Notes: a model not told the origin generated them from the letters alone. Shown: positions 20,744 to 33,710, counted from the stretch's first letter. The stretch: 64,000 nucleotides of DNA from Heterostelium album PN500 (GCF_000004825.1 NW_008805070.1:496001-560000); one strand, 5' to 3'. Numbers and translations are program-made.

Positions 20744-22994
20744 TTAAACTTCTTTGAAATCACCTAATCTACCGAGTGATGATACCAATTGGAATGTAAC
20801 TGTTTGTTGATTATACTGTTGTAGTGTCTTGAATATCTTTTCCAAATTCTTTACAATCAATCTATGAATGGAAGGTAACTCTTTATTTTTAACTTCACTC
20901 TTTGATGACAATGGTGTATATTCTATTACAGGTGGTAAAGTCTATTAAGAAAAAAAGAATAAATAATTCAATTAATAACTATAAAAACTAATCTACTATT
21001 AATTAGTAATAATAAATGATACATACAGCGATATTATCTAAAAATTCTTTACAACGATCAAAGTTTCTCTCCAAGAATGGATTCATTTCTTTCATGTACG
21101 ATTCTTTTGTACCGAATTGAATACCGTTTGCAACGTTTTGCAAAGTCTTACTTACGAGAATCAATGCTCTTCTGCACTCCATGGTCAATGACGATGAATC
21201 GGTGACACCATTGGCATCCGGGGATAATATACATGGACAAAAGAATCTCAAGAATATGAATCCACCAACCGATGTATGTTTACTCTCTGGAAACTGTTTG
21301 ACAACTTCATTTTGTAGATGATTTGCCATTGCTCTAAATGGACTGTTTTGTTTTTTTTTACAAATTATAAAATCAATTAATTAATACAATCTAATCAAGT
21401 GCACTTTCCTACTCTATCAATAGCTATAAATACATACATTGGACAGTTTTCAATTGAATTATATATCGCAATTAAGAATTCTTGACAAATACTTGTTAAA
21501 CGTTCACAATTACCTGTTGTATCTGATGTTTTCTCTGGATCAAGCTTGATTTAAAAATTGATTCGATTTGTTAGTTTAAATGTTATATTATTAGAATAGT
21601 ATAAAATCGATAGATACCTCATAACCAGTTGGATCTTTAATGAGTTTCTCTATGATTGGTTTCAATGTAGAGATGAGATAGGGTCTACCAGTCATTCTGG
21701 TGAATGCAGTCATTAGTTTGGTGGCGGTGGAGTTACCACGGAACAATGTTGCTGCAGAGTTGGTCGAAGTAACTTCTTTGGTGATTCCAAGTTTAATGAT
21801 TGGTATAGTCTGTTTGTGTGCATCGAGAATCCTTACGAGATCCTCGAGAATAGCTTCTTGATCACTGCCAGACGATAAACAGATAGCGTTGACAACAGCC
21901 AAGTCATCCCACGAGAATATCTCTACCATCTCATTGTATTTATTGTCCTCGCGATACATTGCTTCTTCGAGTTTGCGCTGTTCCTCTGCTTCTTTGGTGG
22001 CTTGGTAGTGCTGTCTCGATGCCTCTGCGTAGTTACGCATTTCCTGTACAAACTTGTCTTGCTCTTCGAGCTTGGCGCATGCCGCACTGTAGTAATCGTG
22101 TTCCGCTGCCAGTAAGTTGATCGACTGCACCAAGTATTCGAATCCGTGTCTCGACACTGCTTCGAACAGTTTGGAGTGTGCGTCAAACATACGAGTTTGA
22201 TAGCGAACACGGAGAATCGCTTGTTGAGATGCTGCGCTAAACAGTTGTTTTGGATCGATAGTGTTGGACTGCTGGATGATTCTGACTTTGTTGGTGGCGC
22301 TATCGTAGTCGATACGCGCGCGACGGTAACGATCCTTGGAGTCACGCGCAGGAATCACCGATTGCTGAAGGAATACCTCTGCCGGCATAACAAAACGATT
22401 CGATATTGCAGTGTGTAGTTTCTGGCGGAGACTAACCAACTCCTGGTGAATGTCAGCGATGTTGTCGGTGGACATACGCGTCATGTGTTCCGCTGGGTAG
22501 AACTGTCCGACAGCGGTCAACGACGCCTTGAGTTGCTCGGTGTACTTGTTGTATCGCTCGATCTTCTTATTGGTTTTCTTTGAGAGACGGATTGTCTCCT
22601 CGTAGAGCAGCTTCAGTGCTTTGGTCTTGATATTGTTGATGATCAACTCTGGCGAGAGTTGTGTGGCTTCCTGCTTGCTGAAGTGTTGCTTGATGCTAGT
22701 CTTGGTTGCACCCATTGCTTTGCCAACAATACTCATCTGTGCAACCGGTTTGTTTTGTGGTCCATTGGCTGGTTGCTGCTTATTCTGTTGAACCATACTG
22801 GCACTATAATATTCTGATCTACGCTTAGTGATATCCGGTGAGTTTGGTGGTGATGATTTCTCCAGACTGACACTATTATTAAAATTATTCTCTAAACTAT
22901 CACTTCCATAATTATTATTATTATTGTTGTTGTTGTTGTTGTTCGAATGATCTTCATCACTACTGTTTGTACTGTTTGTACTTATATATGACAT
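20744..22994 (-). CDS. BAR-domain RasGAP protein
   Basis: Four exons (22994-21618, 21544-21438, 21342-21027, 20941-20744) give 665 residues. After a Ser/Asn-rich N-terminus, residues about 110-345 form a long basic coiled coil of the BAR type, which binds curved membrane. Residues about 360-600 are a RasGAP domain: the arginine finger is seen in TLFRGNSTATKLM, and the core helix in GGFIFLRFFCPCILSP matches the conserved FLR..PA-like motif. The protein should switch off a Ras-family GTPase at curved membranes, for example at macropinocytic cups; that location is inference from relatives. The C-terminus ends SLGRLGDFKEV. Convergent with the PPR gene. Confidence 0.93.
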
Positions 22995-23717
22995 TTTTCA
23001 ATCTATCTAATCTCCCACTCTCTGACTATTTCTCTATGAAACTATAAACCTATAATACAATAAAACTAAATATTTTATTTTTTCTCTTTTGTGTTATGAT
23101 TGACTTTTGTTTATTTTTATATCTCTGATGATATTTTGTTGTTTTGCTGATAACCCTTTTGGTAATTAGTGGGGTGATTTATGTTATCGAAAATATTGAA
23201 AAAGTTAACTAAAACCAAGAATAAATATATTTATAGTTATAGTTATAATAAAATTGATGTTGAGGAAGATAAACAATAGAAATAATAAAGATGCAAATTT
23301 ACAAGCTCATAAATGATTTATAACAACAAAGTGTTAGATATTTATTTTTATAGAAGCAAAATAAATTTATTGGGGGTGTGGTTTTTCTCTTTTCAAACAA
23401 AAAAAAAACAAAACGTGCAAAAATTATTGATCTATCAAAAAAATCAAAAAAACTAAAAAAAAACAAAAAAAAAAAAGTAATTTTTTGTAATATTCTTTGG
23501 TATTAAATGCAAGATACACTTGAAACTTATTTGTTTATTTTATTGGAAAGAATTAAACATGTATTGTATTATTAAGTTATTCACAATGTTTATTCTTTTA
23601 TATGATACTGATTCTGATTCTAATTCAAATACTGTTGGTTTGATCTATACCATATGAGATATGTTTGCGGTATTTTTGTTAATAAGTAAATAGATCTAAA
23701 TTCGTTAGATTTATACT
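22995..23717. other. AT-rich spacer
   Basis: Promoter side of the BAR-RasGAP gene and 3' side of cypE. Contains several A and T runs (23398-23480) and no supported gene. Confidence 0.6.
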
Positions 23718-24441
23718 TTAAATAGTATATGCTTTAATGATTCTTATTTCCTCTAGTGGTTTATCATTTGATGTTGGCATTACGTTCATCTTTTGTACAA
23801 CATTCATTCCACTGGAAACACGACCGAAAATAGTATGTTTACCTATAAAAATTCAAACGTTTGTTAGTTAATCTCGATTCATTCAGGAATTCAATTGATT
23901 GAATAGCTATACGATACCATCTAACCAAGGTGTAGGTGCAAAAGTAATGAAAAACTGACTGCCATTTGTATTTGGTCCACTGTTTGCCATCGATAGAATA
24001 CCAGCACCTGTATGTTTAAGCTCTTTCGTTATTTCATCTGCAAACTTTTCCCTATATATATATATATGTTAGTTCGTACAGTTTCATTATTATCCTATAT
24101 GATTGTTAAACTATTATAATAACTTACCCATATATACTTGATCCACCTCTACCTGTACCAGTAGGATCACCTCCCTGTATCATAAAATCCTTTATATAGT
24201 TCGTAAATGTGTTTAAATATTTATTAATATAATACTATTTTTATGCAATCTATCTATCGATATATCTATATAACTTTTATCTTCATACTTTAATTAATCT
24301 GTGAAAAATAGTGTTGTTGTAATAACCTTTTGATGCAAGTTCATATATATTTTTAGATGTTTTAGGTGTATGGTTCCAATAGAGCTCAAGGGTAATGTTA
24401 CCCATTGTTGTTTCTAATACAACCGATCCTTTATCTGTCAT
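23718..24441 (-). CDS. cypE: Cyclophilin, PPIL1/CypE type
   Basis: Four exons (24441-24289, 24189-24128, 24051-23918, 23842-23718) give 157 residues. It is a peptidyl-prolyl cis-trans isomerase of the spliceosomal PPIL1 class: [13 protein letters not shown], the catalytic Arg in [31 protein letters not shown] and [13 protein letters not shown] are all present. In D. discoideum the homologue CypE binds the SKIP-family protein SnwA; the same partner is likely here. It is nearly pure catalytic domain with the size usual for the family (about 160-166). Each intron is short and AT-rich. The start is the only in-frame ATG, followed by [10 protein letters not shown]. Confidence 0.93.
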
Positions 24442-24539
24442 TTTCAAAGATCTATCTCTTTATTTACAATACAAAAAAAAAATTGATGAACTAAATTTTT
24501 TTTTTTTTTTTTGGAATTATTTCTCTTTCAAAAGTATAT

Positions 24540-25210
24540 ACAAGTTTTGTTTTTAATAAATAAAATAAAAGTTAATAAATGTCTTGTCTTCGGTATATAA
24601 TCGGATCTGGAAGATATCGCCACCCAAATGGTTTCCTATACCCCAAGATATCTCTTTGAATCTGATTTGGAGTTGAAGTTGATTCTCTTTGTATTCCATT
24701 GGAACTAATGTTTGTAGATAATTGAAAGTATATTACTATCATATCCTGGAAAACTTAGATGATCTAGGATCATACCTCCCTGGACCCAACACCGTCTTCC
24801 CATTGAGACCACCTATCAAGTTCCTCGTCCATATTTCTTATTCTCTAATTACAATCATCCAAGAAATGGTGGAAGCGGTAAAATTACTGATCCATTCAAC
24901 CTTAACTCTCCAAACGAACCAGTCGACTTTATAGATTACTAAAAGAATAAATTTTATTAAAATTTACTTTTTAGAAAAAAAATAAAAAAGAAAAATAAAA
25001 ATAATATCTTTTTTATTTTTGTATTTTTGATTTTACCAACAATGTCCAAGAAATCGAAAGAATGTAGAAGTCCGGATTAGACGATCAATATACTGATTCA
25101 TATTCGAAAGCATATGTCAAAGTGGATCATATGAAAGCAACAACCAACTTCACAAATCAATCTTTGTCCCTTTGGAACCACTCGGTATTTAAGATTCTAA
25201 TGCATATAAA
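24540..25210. pseudogene. Coding remnants of unknown genes
   Basis: Several pieces read like protein but do not assemble. On the minus strand, 24735-24550 contains VPMEYKENQLQLQIRFKE followed by a Gly-rich stretch. On the plus strand, 24771-24941 reads PWTQHRLPIETTYQVPRP through NHPRNGGSGKITDPF to a stop after DFIDY. On the plus strand, 25030-25190 reads KSGLDDQYTDSYSKAY after an in-frame stop. None has a start, splice signal or family I recognise. Base composition is above that of ordinary spacer. I infer decayed or displaced gene fragments, similar to the 13-17 kb tract. Confidence 0.4.
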
Positions 25211-25386
25211 CAATATTTGCAATTTAATAGAATATAAAATTAAAAATTCATGGTTAAAATTGAAACATAAATAAAAGATAATAGTAATAAAATAAAATAA
25301 AAACACTTAGTAGTATTTAATAAAAAAATAATTATTATTCAAACTTTACAGATCCTGTTTGGTTATGTATAGTTTGCTTGATTTTA

Positions 25387-27482
25387 TTAAATTAGTGGGG
25401 AATTTGGGTCAATTATATCTTCAGATGTCTCAAGCAGTTCGAGCTCGGAGGAAGATGGATGGTCCATCATCTCAATCTTTTGTGGTGGCGAATTAAAAGT
25501 GTAGGTATCAGACTCTTCCTCGTTAGAAAACTTGACCAGTTTTTCAAAGATTTCGATCGCTTCATTTGACATTGGTGGTAATTTCTTTCTGAACCATCTC
25601 TTAAAATACTTATCATCAATCGACTGATATAGACTGGTTCTCTCTTTTGGTTTGTGTAATTTATTCATTACCTAAATATAAATGAATAAGTAAATGATCA
25701 TGGCATTCTATTAGTTCAATTCTATGCAACTTACCTGTGTAATATTATTTAAACTTTGGTCGGAAGAAGCGGTCTTTATTCCAAGTACTTTCAACAGTGG
25801 GTATGTTCCAACACCAAAAACAAAGAGCGTTGCAACTACGTTTAATAGTACAGCTGTTTTGATATGAGTGGAATAGGGGGATGAATAGTACAAGCTGAGT
25901 GAGAATGCAATTGCACCTCTCAATCCGGCAAACCACAATCCAACCTGGATTGGCATTGAAATCTTATTCTTTTTGAACTTATTTATTACGAAACAAATAG
26001 GAAAGATTGACATTGCTCTAGATAAACAAAGGAAGAACTACAAGAAATGTCGCTATTAATATAAATGTTTTCAATTAAGGAATGTTAATTAATGTAAGAC
26101 TTACGAAACTCCAAAAGAATAGACTGGCATTGAATGTGAAATTATGGAATGAAACAGAGATACCAATATAGATGAATACACAGGTCTCACAGATGAAAGC
26201 TGCTGTTCTGAATAGCTGTCTAGATGTTAACTTTGTGTAAGGCGATAGACTGTATGCTCCATATTGATTAAATGTAATACCAAAAAAGAATACAGCCAAT
26301 ATTCCAGATATTTCAAGTGAATTTGCTAAAATATATGATGTATAGGAGAACATAATCATAAAGATAGTTTCCAAAGCAGGGAATCTTCCAAAATTAATAA
26401 ATTTTAACATCTATTTAGTTGTTGTAATAACAATTAGAAATTAGAATTGATTTTATCAATGAAAATAGAATAAAAAAGATACTTACCAATGATAATACCA
26501 ATGCCATTCCTATTCCAAGCAGAACGCTACCGATTGAAACCAACAAGAATGTCAAAATATTGATAAATATTTCCTTTGCTACAAAGTGTTCGACCGTTCT
26601 GTATAACATGATTGCTGTTGCATCATTGAGAATACTCTCGCCCAGCACCAACATATATAATGTGGAATCAACATTCAACGCTTGGAAAATGGCAAGTGTC
26701 GCAACAGGATCAGTAGCCGATGATATTGCTCCAAATCTAAATAATAAAAGAATTAAAATGAATAAAATATAAAAATATATAAAGATATTTTTGTAGTCAC
26801 TTACATATAAGATTCGGTTGCAGGCAAAGGAAATGAAATACCAATCTTTCCAACCAAGAAAATACCTGAACCTGTTACAATGAATGAAATAAACGTACCC
26901 AATACAGCAAAAAGTAGAATTGGTACTATATTTTGAAAGAAATCGGTCTGATGTTATTATTATTATTATTTTAACTTGTTAGTACTATAATGATGATTCG
27001 AATAAATAATATAGCTAGTTACAATGATTCAATCTTACTTTTGGTAATGAAAATCCAGTTTCGAAAATAATAGTCGGTAAAATGAAAAGAAAGAATTTCT
27101 CTGGATCGAAAGTGGCAACACGATCTGCCATCTCGCTGTTGGTGAATCTAGTGATGATTCCGATGATCAGACCGTAGGTAACGATTGCGATCGACTCTGG
27201 TATGAATGGTATGTGTAGTGAGACGACAACGTAGACTACCAGTACTGCACCTGTGAGCATTGCTATGAACACGAGCATTGTATTATTCGCATCTTTCTGT
27301 TGAGTCTCTGCATCGGACTCTGTTCGAGAGGACGACGACGATCCAACATTGACATTGTTGCTGTCGCTGCTATCGATAACAATGGTTGGACTTGATTGCA
27401 CAGTCGAGGCAACCAACGCCAATACTAATAGTAACAACACCAATAAACCTCTGAGGAATCTCTTATTGAATTCAATAAACAT
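25387..27482 (-). CDS. Na+/H+ exchanger (NHE/CPA1 family)
   Basis: Six exons (27482-27039, 26947-26805, 26736-26487, 26410-26105, 26037-25735, 25671-25387) give 576 residues. The start is MFIEFNKRF; upstream in-frame sequence has no ATG. A signal-peptide-like segment and a Ser-rich loop come first, then about 12 membrane segments. The CPA1 core is clear: FLFILPTIIFETG, AISSATDPVATLAIF (the transport Asp in ATDP) and LVLGESILNDATAIML. A later segment, FAGLRGAIAFSL, is the conserved Arg-Gly-Ala motif. The acidic cytosolic tail is about 100 residues, short compared with animal NHE1. The protein should exchange protons for sodium at the plasma membrane or an endosome; in D. discoideum an NHE supports cell polarity. 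Confidence 0.93.
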
Positions 27483-28048
27483 AACTTTGCAACATGAAAT
27501 TGGTCTTCTTTTCTCTTGACAATCAACCAATAAAACTTAACTATTCTATATATTTTATTTTATTTTTTACTTCTAAATGATTATATATCTTTTAAACTAT
27601 TTATTTTATAACAGAAAAAATCTATTTTATCTATGTATAAATTTATATATATATATAGTAAAGAGGTGAGTGTGTTTTAAAATAAATGAATAAAAACAAC
27701 AATTGTAATGAGATGTTAAACATCTTTCATTAATTATAAATTAAATTATTATGAATATTATTATTATTATTTCATTTTTTTGTTTTCACACTAATTTAAA
27801 ATACCACATCAACAACATTGCAATTTTGTGTTTTATTTTTTTTTTTTTTTACTAATTTTAGAATATTTGTGTGTTAGTGGGAAATCAACCACAGATGGTT
27901 GTCGTCAGACATTATTAAAATGATTTGTTGTGATCACAAAGAAGAAATAAGCAACAACAACTTTAAATAATATTTCGAAAAGAGATTTTAATCATTTTGT
28001 TTTTTTTGTTTTTTGTTTTAGTTTTTTATTTAAAAAGGAATTGGATTA
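27483..28048. other. AT-rich spacer
   Basis: Promoter side of the exchanger gene and 3' side of pno1. Homopolymer runs only; no gene seen. Confidence 0.6.
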
Positions 28049-29180
28049 TTAGAATCTTTCACTGATTCTTGTTGCTACTGTTCTAAGCTTGGCATAAACT
28101 TTTCCGGGTGGCGAACCTAAAATCAAATTACAAATAGCGTCTTTGGCAACTCTGATGTTTGCATATGATCCTAAAATATGAATACGTCTTTTTTTTTTTT
28201 TTTTTTTAAAATAATAATAAATTAATTTAAAATGAATAATAGATAGATGTAACTATATAACAAACTAACACATACTTATCGGCTAAAACAATTCTTGTTT
28301 TTGTTGTGTTTTCAATTGTGAATTTTGTTTTTCCATCTTTACCAGCGATACGACCGATGGCACGAGAAAGATTGTCTCCTTTAAGTGTTTTTACATCCTC
28401 AATATCGAATGAATCTATATATAAATCATCTAATCTTAGCAAAGCAATTGCATCCTATTATTATTTATAATGAAGAATGAAGAATTAATTAATATTGAAT
28501 GTTAAACTAACTAAACATTGATGACTACTTACTTCTACTTCAAAACCTAATGCAAAAGCATGTACGAAATCAGCTGCTTTTTGTAATGCACCGACACTCT
28601 CTGTTTTATCTGATGTCTAAAAAAACATATTAAAAAAATAAATAAACAATAAGATTAGAATGTTGTGTTGATGAAATGTGACATTAACATATGTATAATG
28701 CAATCTACACTTTAAACATACTCTAATTTCAACTTTCTTTGCTTTAAGATTCATTCTAATTTGTAATTTAAGATGTACTACTATTGGTTCATAAATTTGT
28801 TGCCATTTACCCTTTAGTGGTGCCATTCTATTGGGTGGTATAGTTATTTTTCTTGTTTGTGAATCACCCTATAATAAAAATAGATAATATATTGATTGAT
28901 TAGAACCGAATAGATCAAACATAGTTGATATTTGATATCTATATTAAAAACATCATCAATCAAACAATTGATGATAAGCTATAATTATGTGATATCATAC
29001 ATTTTCTTCGACGGTGATCTGTGCAAAAGTTGGTTTCTTATTTGGTTCGTTGACATTCTCGCTGTATTCGTCTTCGGCCATTGGCTCGTCGTCTCTCGAT
29101 CTCTTGTGACTCTTTACATCTTTCTCGATAGTCTCTAGTGAAACCTCTTTGACCTTATTCTCTGTAGCAACCTCTGACAT
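28049..29180 (-). CDS. pno1: KH-domain ribosome assembly factor PNO1/Dim2
   Basis: Five exons (29180-29001, 28868-28722, 28616-28533, 28454-28276, 28187-28049) give 242 residues. A charged N-terminal tail precedes two KH-like domains. The second is highly conserved: [17 protein letters not shown], then [20 protein letters not shown] with the GxxG-type loop, and [19 protein letters not shown] near the end. PNO1 works with the endonuclease Nob1 in the cytoplasmic maturation of 18S rRNA. Length matches orthologues (about 250). The last exon begins after a long T run on the plus strand (28188-28207), so the acceptor there has an unusually long pyrimidine tract. Confidence 0.93.
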
Positions 29181-29583
29181 CTTTATAAATCTATCAACTT
29201 TGACTAGTTATTCCAAAAGTAATACAATCAAATAAAAATAAATAAAAATAAAAATAAAATAAAAAATAAAAATAATACTTTTTAAAAAAAAACCAAATTG
29301 TCGACCGAAGAAAATAATAATAAAAAATAATTAAAAATAATTAATTTCGCAAAAATTTTCGTGTTTAATTTATTTATTGATTTGATCACAATTATTTGTT
29401 TTAAAACTTACTTATCTTGAGTGTAAATAATATCTATTAATCATATTTAATAATTTATTTAGATTAAAGAGAATAATAAATAACAAAAAAAAAAATAGAA
29501 ATTCTAAATTTAGACATTAAAATTTTTGTGCAATGAAATTATTTACAATTAAGTTTATTAATTTACAAGTTGTAATTTAATTT
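29181..29583. other. AT-rich spacer
   Basis: Upstream of pno1 and downstream of the GATA gene. A-rich tracts near 29230-29300; no gene seen. Confidence 0.6.
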
Positions 29584-30693
29584 TTAATTATTAATTAAAC
29601 TACTTATACTAATTATCGAGGTATTTGAAACTGAGCTATTTAAATTTGATTTTTGTTGTTGTTGTGGTGATTGTTGTTGATTTTGTTGTTCTTTAAAAAA
29701 TTGTGTTTCTTGTTCTGATTGTTGTAATGGTGAGGATGATGTTTGATAGCTTTGTTCTTGTTCACGTTTCTTTGTCTTTGCATAGTAGAGTCCACAAGCG
29801 TTGCAAAGTGATTTGCATCCATCTGGACCCTTGCGCCACTCTGGAGTATCCTTGGTGCCACATCGTTGGCACTGAATGTTGTCTTCGTTCTCCTTGTGTG
29901 TCAATTTACACTTTCTGTTGCGGCGTGGGCGCAAATCGATAAATGATTTATTGGGATCGTCGCTTGGTAATGGTGGATATGGCAACTTGTTCTTCTTGAC
30001 CTTATTGATTTTCTTGATTATCAAATCCAATTCATCGTGTAACTCTGTCAACATTCTTGTTTTCTCTTTCGATACTCCACGTTCACCGTCAATCGATTGA
30101 CACAATTGTAATAATTTACTGGTCATTCCATAGAATCCTTTTGAATTGGAATTGTTGGAATTGGAATTGGAATTGTTACTATTATTATTATTATTATTAT
30201 TATTGGAGTTTTCAACATTGCTATTTGATTTATTCTCAATTTGAATTGGTGGTGGAGAAACAATGGTTGCTGGTGATGATGAGGATCTTTCAAGATTGTG
30301 GTTGGCGTTGGGTGTGGAACAGAGGAAAAGTTGGGGTGGAACTGCACCTTTGGGTGATGGGAATGGTGAAGAATATGGAGAGGATTGGTACGGGCTCATT
30401 GGTGAAAATATTGGAGATGATGAACTGTAAATGTTGTTGTTACCACTACTATTTAGGTTGTTATGATTGTTTGTATTATTATTATTGATATAGATAGTGT
30501 TGTTATTTTGGTTGTTGATTGGAATTTGTAAATATTGGATGGCCTGTGGCTTTACCAATTGGTATGGATGGTATCGATTTGGTTGTTGGTGAATGGGTCT
30601 TCCATTGTTGATATTGTTATCTTTATTAAAATAGTTGGAATGCATCATTCTCTCATTAATAAAACTTAAATTAAAATTATCTTCAAATTCCAT
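29584..30693 (-). CDS. GATA zinc-finger transcription factor
   Basis: Single exon, 369 residues. One zinc finger at residues 275-300 has CQRC, an 18-residue loop (with [10 protein letters not shown]) and [10 protein letters not shown], followed by a basic tail; the 18-residue loop is the form common in plants and dictyostelids. The N-terminal two thirds is Asn/Ser/Pro-rich with a run of SP motifs; the C-terminus is Gln/Ser-rich. A short predicted helix at about 205-235 precedes the finger. The gene belongs to the dictyostelid gta family, whose members steer development; I cannot pick the orthologue. Its upstream region, shared with rpl6, is 2.9 kb long and rich in CACC/GTGG motifs, suggesting complex developmental control. 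Confidence 0.93.
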   Translation of the reverse strand: MEFEDNFNLSFINERMMHSNYFNKDNNINNGRPIHQQPNRYHPYQLVKPQAIQYLQIPINNQNNNTIYINNNNTNNHNNLNSSGNNNIYSSSSPIFSPMSPYQSSPYSSPFPSPKGAVPPQLFLCSTPNANHNLERSSSSPATIVSPPPIQIENKSNSNVENSNNNNNNNNSNNSNSNSNNSNSKGFYGMTSKLLQLCQSIDGERGVSKEKTRMLTELHDELDLIIKKINKVKKNKLPYPPLPSDDPNKSFIDLRPRRNRKCKLTHKENEDNIQCQRCGTKDTPEWRKGPDGCKSLCNACGLYYAKTKKREQEQSYQTSSSPLQQSEQETQFFKEQQNQQQSPQQQQKSNLNSSVSNTSIISISSLINN

Positions 30694-31540
30694 TAGGTTT
30701 ATTATTATTATTTTGATTATTATTTATATAGATATAAGATGTAATTATATATACAATAATAATTTTTATTTTTATTTATTAATCAAATAATTAATTAATT
30801 TAAAAAAACAAAAAGCAAAACAAAACAGTTTATGAAATGATTGGTTATTGTTATTGATTGTAGTTGTTGTTATTTATTATTGTTATTGTAGACGTTGTTG
30901 TCGTTGTCGTTGAAGTGTTTAGGATTATTATTGATTTTATTATAAACAAATAAAAGTTTAAGATTTTATTATTTGTTTAAGATTTATTTCTTTATTTATT
31001 TATTATTCTTTGCTGATTGGATTATAATCAAATGATAAAACAGTTCCAATATTTATAGAGTTCTAGATAAGCTCAAGAGATTCAAAACTATACATCCTAA
31101 AAATAACACTAAGAACTATTTTAAGTGGTTACCCGACGATCCATGGACATGCCCAACACAGATAACCACAATCACAGGCACACACCATACAACTACCCCC
31201 TCAGTCACTCATCACTATAGAACAATGCAACAACAGCATCATCATCACTGACAGAAGCGGTCAGTATGTATGATCACACCAAACATACACATACATTACT
31301 TCTTAGTTCTACACATATGTTACCTATTGAAAAATTGTGACATGGTAAACATACTCACCAATCTGAGCGTAGTGGTGTTTCTGATCAAAAAAACAACACT
31401 AAAACTTTCGACAAAAAAAAACAACGAAATTTTTAAAGAATTCATTCACACACAGATCAACACAATTGCTTTTTTCAATTTTTTTTATTTTTTTTAGTGG
31501 GGTGAAAAAAATGAAAAACTTTTAATTTCAAATATTCAGT

Positions 31541-31558
31541 GTGGGTGGTGGGGTGTTG
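31541..31558. promoter_or_regulatory. G-box-like cluster
   Basis: GTGGGTGGTGGGGTGTTG resembles the G/T-rich elements bound by the dictyostelid G-box binding factor, which drives post-aggregation genes. It lies about 850 bp upstream of the GATA gene. The assignment rests on likeness only. Confidence 0.4.
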
Positions 31559-32773
31559 TTTTTGTTTACTTTTCATCTGTTTTTTGAATTAAAGACAATG
31601 ATGACTGACACATTAATTACTTTTTTTGTTGAATCAGATCAATAAACTCAAAACAAAAACAAAAAAAACAACACTTTACCTTTTAAAAAATACAACACCC
31701 ATACTAAAAAAATTTAAAATCCAAGTCTTTGAGTGGGGTGAAAATCCAAACAAACCACACACAATTTCTTTTAAAATAATTTGCCTTTTCGATGTAATGC
31801 TAATTTAATTAGAGACATTTGGACCGCATTCCTCATCGACCAGACAAAGGATGCCCTTCCACCACACAAAAAATTAGATTCCACGATGGACTACTAAGTT
31901 TAGAATAGAATAGTGATCACGACTCATCATGATCTAAAGAGATCATTCCAGAGTAAGATCCTCAATAGCAGCAATATTTGACATCGATCCTCATCATGTT
32001 GTTGTTACTAACAACAAAAAACAACAACATCGACAACAACATAAACAACAACAACAACAATCTTTAACAAATTCAAATTCAATTTCAAATTCAGAGACTC
32101 TAAGCCAAACACTGTGTAGAGTTGGTAAAGACACAACAAAACCACTTTGTCATATTATTAAACATCGCTAATAACAATGATTTGCACTACAATTTCCTTA
32201 AAGATTTACCTACCATCTAACCCACTCACCCACCCAAATAAGTAACCCACTATAGTGTAAATGCAAACTGTTATTACTTAATTAATGTATTGATTTTAAT
32301 AATGTGGATTTACCGCTTGATTAAATGAATACAACTTGCACAACACTACCACACCAATGTGTATAATACACTCATTTTTTTAATTTAAAAAACAATCATA
32401 TCATAACAAAACAAAAGTGAAAGAACAAGAAGTGGTGGATGGACAAACACAACACCACTTCCACAACACACACACATTCTCTCTCTCCTTTTTAATTAAA
32501 TGTTATTGTCGAACTGAACAAACACTTAACACACCACCCCACCACACTTAATATTCAACACCTAATCAACAAACACACCCTTTCATTTGTTTTCACCATT
32601 TCCACAAAATGAATGGAAGAGTGCAAAGATGATAAAGCGGTTGGATGGTCTTTTGTGATTTAATAATCTTTGAACTTGTAAAATAAAGCCTATGTGTGTG
32701 TTTCGGGGATGCAAGTATATCTGTTTGTTGAACAAACATCTTTCCATTACCACTACTTTTATTCAAAGTAAGA

Positions 32774-33001
32774 TGTTACCTTTATTGTTGCTAATGCATT
32801 CCCATTCATTTCCGAACAGGCAGCAAAGCTTGTCAATAACCATCGTTCATTGAAATTCATTTGTAAAGTGGCCTTTCTTGCTAGAAATCTTCATCCGAGA
32901 TTGAAAATACCGAACTGCTGTCTGTCTGTCCTTAATCTGAAGGTGAACATGTTACAAACTCTGTTCAAGCTCTTCACTCATCCAATCATCTAATTTGAAC
33001 A
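32774..33001 (+). other. Higher-G+C island with a 75-codon open frame
   Basis: From GATGTTACC at 32774 the plus frame stays open for about 75 codons to a stop near 32995, reading NAFPFISEQAAKLVNNHRSL and then KVAFLARNLHPRLKIPNCC. There is no ATG near its start. A GTAAGA at 32770 and an AG at 32819 could bound a 51-bp intron, in which case the second half is an exon. I do not recognise the peptide. It may be an untranslated or regulatory exon of rpl6, a small gene, or chance. Confidence 0.35.
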
Positions 33002-33631
33002 ATTTAACAAGTAAGTAAAATATCTTAATCACAAATCATAAACATAATCATATTAACTCTCTTATTATGTTCTGTTCTGCTCTGTTCTGCTCTGCTACGT
33101 AAGTAATACATCTAGTTTCTTATTGACAGTTAAATGATCAGATGAACATATTACCAATAAAGAATAATAACAATAACAATAACTAAACTCTGTAAGTACC
33201 AAAAGAAAGTAAAATCGTTGTTATCACCATCAGTATTACTAAATTTGATCAACCAATTAAAAATCAATTAAACAAACTAATCTGCTACCACTTCAAATTA
33301 ATTAATTAACAATAACAATATGTAATATTATTGTTCATTTTACAACTTTAACTGACTGAACAAATCAAAACAAAAATAAACTGTTACGTGTGTTTCATTG
33401 CTTTGCATAGCACAAATTAATTTCACACAGACAAAAAAAAAAAACCAAAACCAAAAAAAATGAACTTCTTTCAAGCAAAATTAATAAAAATTAAAAAAAA
33501 TTGAAATTTTTGAAAAATTGTGTGGGTGTGTGGACTGGCACCGACGCTAGCAGGCGACCAACGATTACTTACTATATGCTTTCGTTTTTCTTAGACTTCT
33601 TCACCTAAGTTTGTCACTCAATCCATCACTG

Positions 33632-33706
33632 GTATGTAATAAGAATAATACTATATCATCTATCTTTTTATCTTAGTTTAGTGTTAACGCGATTTTAAAC
33701 ATACAG
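33632..33706 (+). other. rpl6: Probable 5' UTR intron of rpl6
   Basis: GTATGT at 33632 and ACATACAG ending at 33706 sit four bases before the rpl6 start codon. The upstream exon would be pyrimidine-rich (CTTCTTCACC), as in many ribosomal protein leaders. Confidence 0.65.
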
Positions 33707-33710
33707 AACA

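Larger units (their letters stand above)
30694..33610. other. Long intergenic region between GATA gene and rpl6
   Basis: About 2.9 kb, by far the longest gap here. It is not plain AT spacer: 31.1-32.6 kb is full of ACAAC, CACACC and ACCACC, with GTGGGTGGTGGGGTG at 31541-31555 and its kind on the other strand near 32220-32235 and 32530-32550. A short open remnant lies at 31809-31890. From 32774 a higher-G+C island with an open frame appears. Several GTAAGT sites (33009, 33099, 33190) hint at untranslated exons upstream of rpl6. No tRNA or known small RNA was recognised. Confidence 0.55.

Noticed and set aside
31809-31890. Short protein-like stretch (DIWTAFLIDQTKDALPPH)
   Set aside because: Only about 25 codons, no start or splice context; kept as a remark in the region entry only.
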